Shown piece after piece: positions 58,337 through 64,000 of a DNA stretch of 64,000 nucleotides. Source of the stretch: Morella rubra (taxonomy: Eukaryota; Streptophyta; Magnoliopsida; Fagales; Myricaceae); contig RXIC02000091.1 of the NCBI GenBank assembly GCA_003952965.2, forward strand, positions 32,971 through 96,970. Direction: 5' to 3'. The notes under the pieces were generated by a model. The model had not been told where the DNA came from. It saw nothing but the letters and a program-made list of their open reading frames with translations, and searched no databases. Within the stretch, counting starts at the first letter, position 1, and each line of letters begins with the position of its first letter. The position numbers were made by a program, and so were the translations under genes.

Positions 58337-61300
58337 GAGGTACCGGCACCGCCAGCTGGTATATGCCAACTAATTCTAATCTTTTATCAATTTAGTAGTG
58401 TGCCACTCGATCATGAAGCACTCAACTGTGGTGTGTTTTTTTTTTATTATTCGTTTTTAGAAGCATTCAACTGTGGTGTTTATGCATGGACCATATATAT
58501 CTGGTCCTTTTAATCCAAGTTGTCTCTAATAATTAACGAATATTCGTCTTGGATGCCTTTGAAATTAAATTGGTTTCGCCCGATCTTTGACGTACTCTTT
58601 CGTTTGGCTACCCAGCTCCCACGTAATACGTGAGAGCACTCCTGCAACACGATCGAGATATATATATATATACGCCATACGGAGAAGCATCAAGGTTCCC
58701 CTTCCACGCTATAGGAAGTAGACATGGATGACGCCAAATAACTTTCAAGGAACGTGAATCTACTGGCCTTCTGGGGTGGTATGCAGTACGTACAGACACT
58801 CCAATGGTAGGAATTGAAGCCATGTTATAGAGATAATTAACGGCATCGCCCCAGTCCGTACGTATCAAGTTCGAATCACCTACATGCGAGTTTGATACTC
58901 CTACTGCTAGGGAATTTAAAACTTCTCGCTTACAAAATAATAAGGCCGGTTTCGTGCGCACCACCCAAGGGACGTAAGTTACGTGGGAAACAGGTATAAA
59001 CCTGCAGTAAAGTTTTTCAAATTGCTTTGGTGGTGTTTCGTGTACGTAATTAGCTAACAAGCTGGAGGCCCGCCCAACAAGTAATAGAAATCCTATTAAA
59101 AAAGTGAGGACATATATACGATAATGAGAGAAATAATCAAGAAAACATTAACTGGCATGGCACTTTTGTCTTACGTACGAGATTTAACAAATTATTTTAT
59201 GTCTTTAATTTTCAACTGGTGTAGAGGGAGGCATATTATACAGTCCCCTTTTTCTTTTGTACATTGCTTTGTTTTCCTTTTGAGCGACAGCTTGTTTCCT
59301 TTCTGGATTAATAGAAATCCTACCTACCCAGAAGAATCTTTTCTGTTTTTCTTTTTTTTTTGGTAAGATAATATTTGTAACCCTAAAAAATGTTCATGAA
59401 GACGGGGCAGGCTCCAATTAAAAGTCAGGGAAGCTAGCAAAAGAGAGCTCCACAAAAACAGCAGTACAACTCAGCAGTAGTACAGGCCACACCAGATTAA
59501 TTCACAGTAATCACATCATCACAAAAACAGCAAAGCAAGTTTCACCAGAAGAATCTTGGCCCTGCTCCTCTCGCCTGCGCCTTCTACGTTAATATACAAA
59601 GACTTTTTGGGAGAAATTGTTAAAAGCCGTTACTTATCTGACAAGTGAAATAATTTAGGATTATTGCTTTTAAAATTTCGAATATTTTGGATTATGTGAG
59701 GGAATGATTCCCATATTATTAATCATTGGAAACGTAACTCATTAATCAAGTAGTTGTTATAACTTGACTTAATGTTAAGTATACTAGAAAAATCCATGCA
59801 ACGTGTTGAGTTTACATTTTTTTTTCAACATGGCTTATAAATAATAATAATAATAATATTAACAATTATAAATAATGAGATTAAACAATATATTTTGGCC
59901 GTTAGGTCATTTTTCTACGAAAATAGTATAATTACTCTGCTTCCCTAATTTGCTTTGAAATCGAGATTTAGAACTTTTATGGACCATACGTTGAGCAGGA
60001 AGAAGAGAGAGCGCAAAAGAGAAGAGTCGACTTAGACAGAATTCAAAACCCAAGAAAGAGAAAACAGATTTTTAGGAGAGAGAGAACGAGATTTTGAGTG
60101 TGTACTCAACCTTTGAGAAGGGATTCCTTTTTTAGGTGAGAAAGGTTTAAATATTACAAGACGAAAATCAAAACGCCCCCAATCGGATTAATTATCTCCT
60201 GATGACTCTTCATCAACCTTCACTTACCGCTATTAACAACGATATTGCGCAAAGAAAATTTTAGAATCTTGCTGTGGAGATGGAAGGTCATGAAAATTGG
60301 ATGAAAACGAACTTGAACGACGATGGAGAAAATGAAGAGAGAGTCCGAAAAGCCTTAGTACTCATGGTTTTCTCATTCCATTCATAACTCTTTTCTACGG
60401 TCACGTACGCTAACTGGTCCTTAATTAAGGTTTAGAATCAGATATAATAATATATTTTGAGTTTTAAGATTACACTTCTTTTATCTTCATACAGCAAGTA
60501 CTGATTAATCAATTAACTCAAGACCGTCATATAGTTTATCTCTCCCACTCCCACTTCCCAGTAAAGAGAAACTACTAAAAATATACATAAATTGACTCCA
60601 TCAAAGTTTTTTATTTTTCAAATGTTTCACATGCTTCAGTCGTACTAGTTAATTAATTAGCTCTCTCCCTGTTTATCAGGCAGCTGGAATCTTGCTTCGG
60701 GTTTGCACATAATGCGCACATGGCCTGCCGGTTTCAACGGTACTTGTAAACATTTCTTATAGCTAGCTAGCTGGCCGAAGACCTATATATTTGACTGCAT
60801 GCATGTTGAGGAAATATAAAACATATATGTGCTTTAAAAATCCTATATATATATATATATATGATATTACTCTGTGTAAGTAATTGGTTGCATATATATA
60901 AAAATTTCCTCAGGCCAAGCTGCCAACGCATGCATGGGCAAGTGGCAACTGCTTTGTTGTCAGAAAGGCTGGCATGGTGGTATTGTTAAGTCAACTACGC
61001 AATAAGTAGGTCATGTTTACAAGAATTTCTAGAGAAATTTGGTGATATTGTAAAAATTTAGATAGATTGAAGTTTTATTGAATTTTGTATTAAAAAAAAT
61101 AGTGGAATTTTTGAAAAATATATGTTTGGGAGAAGGTGAAAATTTTGAACCAAAATCAATTATAACAACAATTATTAACAATACGAACGGTACCGTGTTT
61201 TTCTAGCATACATGAAAAAATGCAAGTGAACTCAAATAATAAGGGCATACAAAGTATGACTTCTGCCCGCTTCCTGATGCAATTAGCATGGCATTTCTTC

Positions 61301-64000
61301 CTAAGAAGTTGACCTATTTTCTCTTGATGCAGATATTGTACACTTGCATGCAAATTAGAGCTTAAACCAGACAGTAGTTTACTAGAAGTACATATGTTTG
61401 CAGGTGGCATATATATATATATTCAGACATGGGTAACACTTTCTTTTGATTTTTTCTTTGTTTTTGGGGCATGGATCCATGTCTAAGGGAGGTTAGGACC
61501 AGAGGATATATGAAGATTTCCTAGACTTCTAAAATTAGCATTTTATATATCACGTGGATTTTTAAAATTAAAAAATAATTAAGTATTAGGAAAGTTACCT
61601 TATTCGTACGTATTCCAATAATAATGAAATGGCAATTAACTACTCATATCTCTATTTAGAGTCAAAATACGTTTTCTTTTCCTGGTCCAGCCAAAATTCA
61701 TTACCCAGATACAGAGAAAAACAGATCCCAAATAAACCATATAATACCAAGAAATACATCCATGGGTCGGCCCGTCTCTAAATTAAGGTCTTTAAGAAAA
61801 ATCATAAAAAGAAGCCTTCTGAATAAATTATAAACTATTATATTAAAATATAAAATATTAATAAAATTTAGTTAAAATTTATTATTCTTCTTATTTTTTA
61901 AAATGTAAAATACTTTTCAAAGTTTTAGCATTTTCACATACAAGACAATGCTTCTTTAAATTAAATTAAAAATAAAAAATATTATTATATATTATAAAAA
62001 ATTTAAAACTCATTATTTTCAATTAACAAAATAGCTTGATATGTTTAGATAATGAAATTTTTGGGATGTAAAAGGATGGAGTCCAGCTGAAAGTCTTCTT
62101 TAAAGACTAATTTGGCATTGACTCTAACGGGTTTCTAAAAATTCATTTCAATGGGCTGATTTTAGTTATCAATTAGTTTTATGGGCACAAAGCTCAACTT
62201 TTATATATATATATATATAAAAAAAAAACTCAGCTTATAATAAGTAGGCATTTCTAGCATATTCAATGATAATTCAGAAAAAAAAAATTTATCTGATCAG
62301 AACACGGCTTTAAAAAATTTATATTTGAATTAATAGATCTAATAATTCTAACGTTTTCTTTTTCTGTCTTTTTCTTTTCAAATAGTTTTATTATTACAGA
62401 AAAAACAGTTCTAGTAGTTATATCTTGGAAGTCCTCAAGAAATACAACTAGGCCTGCGGATGGAGAATGAAGTTTTTTGGGTAAACTCTCTTATTTTCAA
62501 GACTTCCTGTAATCTTCTCGTTCATTGTAGCAGATTTGGACCTTTAAACGTTGTTTGTCCATGTTCACAACTGATAAACATGGGCCCAGTTTACGTAAAC
62601 ATGGCTTACCAAAATCAAACAGGCCCAAAAAAGATGATTGAGCAAGCCCATTATTAAAGGGGCAAACCTACGGGTCCAAGAGGAAGCTACGGAACAGCGT
62701 CTTAAGAACAAAATAAAATACAGCGAAATTCTTCGAGGAATAAAAAAGAAAAGGGAACAAAACCAAGTTGTTAACTTAATATTGATGACATTAAAATATA
62801 GGGTAATTTCATAGTAAGCCTCTTAATTATAGATCAAAATTAATTTTAACTTCTAAGTTATAAATTATATTTTAAATATTATCAATTCTCATCTGCCATT
62901 TGATTTAAGTGTTAAGTCAAATGAAAAAAATGCAAAATGATAGAATAATTTTGTCTTAGAGAAGAATTTCAGTCATTTTCTATATGATTTAACTATTATT
63001 TCAAATGGAAATCAAGAATTGATTATATTCAAAATATAATAAAGATCTAAATAGGGTTTTGAAATTCAGGGAACAAACTTAATTTTAACTAAAATACCAG
63101 ATTTGAAACTTAGAGGAACAAAATCAATTTTGACCTGATCACATTATCCCTTAAAACATTTTTAATACTCCTTGCAGATCTCAAGGAGAATGGGAACAGT
63201 TGACGTGTTAAAGCACGGTGAACGATGAACTTGCCAAGAAAAAAAATAATAATAAAACACGCTGAACTTTACGGTTCTACGCTTGATTTCTTCCGCCATT
63301 TCTTATCTTTTCGTCTTTGTTCATTAGGCTCTTGCTTCGGTCAATATGTAGCCAATGCATTGATATTGGAAGCCTTTGAGGAGACAGTTATGTTCATGTG
63401 GCGGACTTAGCAATCGGGTACTGGCGTTGAAAAAACTGCGTTGACCTCGATCGCCCAAGCAATCGGGAACGAGTTAGAACCGGTTGCCAAAAGCTGGGGA
63501 TTGATTTTTGAATTTCCGGTGCTGGGAATTAGCGACTTGGAAAACCTAAATTCTTGATGGAGAGATTCTAGTCATCAATAGCATCCTTCAATTGCATCGA
63601 ATGGTGAAAGACAGCAGCGAGGAGCTTTGTATTCCGTGTTACAGGGTATTACATGAGCTATCAGTCTATCACCCAAGCTACCTATGGGCTATGGCGCAGG
63701 AGGATGAGCCGGGCTGGTTTCCAGGCGATGCCTGTTAAGCTGATAAGTGATAACGCAGGCCAAACACTGGCTATGAAACTTGAAATGGGGCTCAAACATG
63801 ACACTCTCACCAACACGAGAACGAGAACGAGAAGTAAGTTGGGTGACCAAATATTAGCAAGCTTACTTTGTTAATGCAGTCAGATTCTGAAACCATGGAC
63901 CTTTCTTTATTTTTAGAGGACTTCCTTTTGGAGCATCCTTACCGGAGAAAAACCCTTCAAAAGAAGCCTAGGCAAGTCGGTAGAGGTCCCAAAATGCGGT
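58337..64000. other. Outer right arm, gene-poor, mirror of 8573-14231
   Basis: Contains mirrored block Y copy 1, block X copy 1 and the unrecognised coding-like pieces near 63413-64000 (plus strand here). Near 61830 about 5 bp of A/T sequence differs from the left arm. The arm is still matching when the window ends. Confidence 0.6.

Larger units (their letters stand above)
36299..64000 (-). repeat. Right arm of the giant palindrome (continues beyond the window)
   Basis: Inverted, near-identical copy of the left arm with every gene, promoter, foldback element and hAT fragment in mirrored order. The proteins of acyltransferase copies 1, 2 and 3 are identical between arms. Differences cluster in (TA)n and A/T runs, in the copy 4 frameshift region, in the pseudogene remnant and close to the centre. 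Confidence 0.97.

Overview
This is nuclear DNA of a flowering plant, probably a woody eudicot. The evidence is GT-AG introns, AT-rich intergenic DNA full of (TA)n runs, plant-type foldback and hAT elements, a tRNA-derived SINE, and plant gene families (a CYP71-type P450, HHL1, BAHD acyltransferases). The species cannot be told from the sequence.

Positions 1-8572 are single-copy inside this window. They hold the 5' end of a plastid-type small heat-shock protein gene running off the left edge (minus strand), a nested minisatellite and a foldback element, a complete two-exon CYP71-type P450 (plus), a SINE with its target-site duplication, and a complete five-exon HHL1 gene (minus, photosystem II protection).

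The rest of the window is one giant palindrome. The left arm (8573 to about 36265) returns inverted and nearly identical as the right arm (about 36299 to 64000, the window edge), around a spacer of about 33 bp. Paired positions add up to about 72550-72575, with small steps where indels differ between the arms. Each arm is at least 27.7 kb. It carries a tandem array of intronless clade III, vinorine-synthase-like BAHD acyltransferase genes: copies 1, 2 and 3, a gutted remnant, then copy 4. All point toward the centre, so the two arrays face each other tail to tail. Copies 1-3 encode the same protein in both arms. Copy 4 is intact on the right (431 aa) but frameshifted on the left by three small indels within about 80 bp. 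The array units share upstream blocks and near-identical core promoters, so whole gene-plus-promoter units were duplicated.

The palindrome centre lies inside what looks like a half-copy of a transposable element (end motif TAGGGGTATTCAAAACC). Next to it, in each arm, are a degenerate hAT transposase fragment and a 380-bp direct repeat. Two explanations remain open: a real, recent fold-back duplication, or an assembly artefact that joined two haplotypes or a fold-back read head to head. The sequence alone does not decide. If real, the convergent identical arrays could make long hairpin RNA and silence the whole acyltransferase family.
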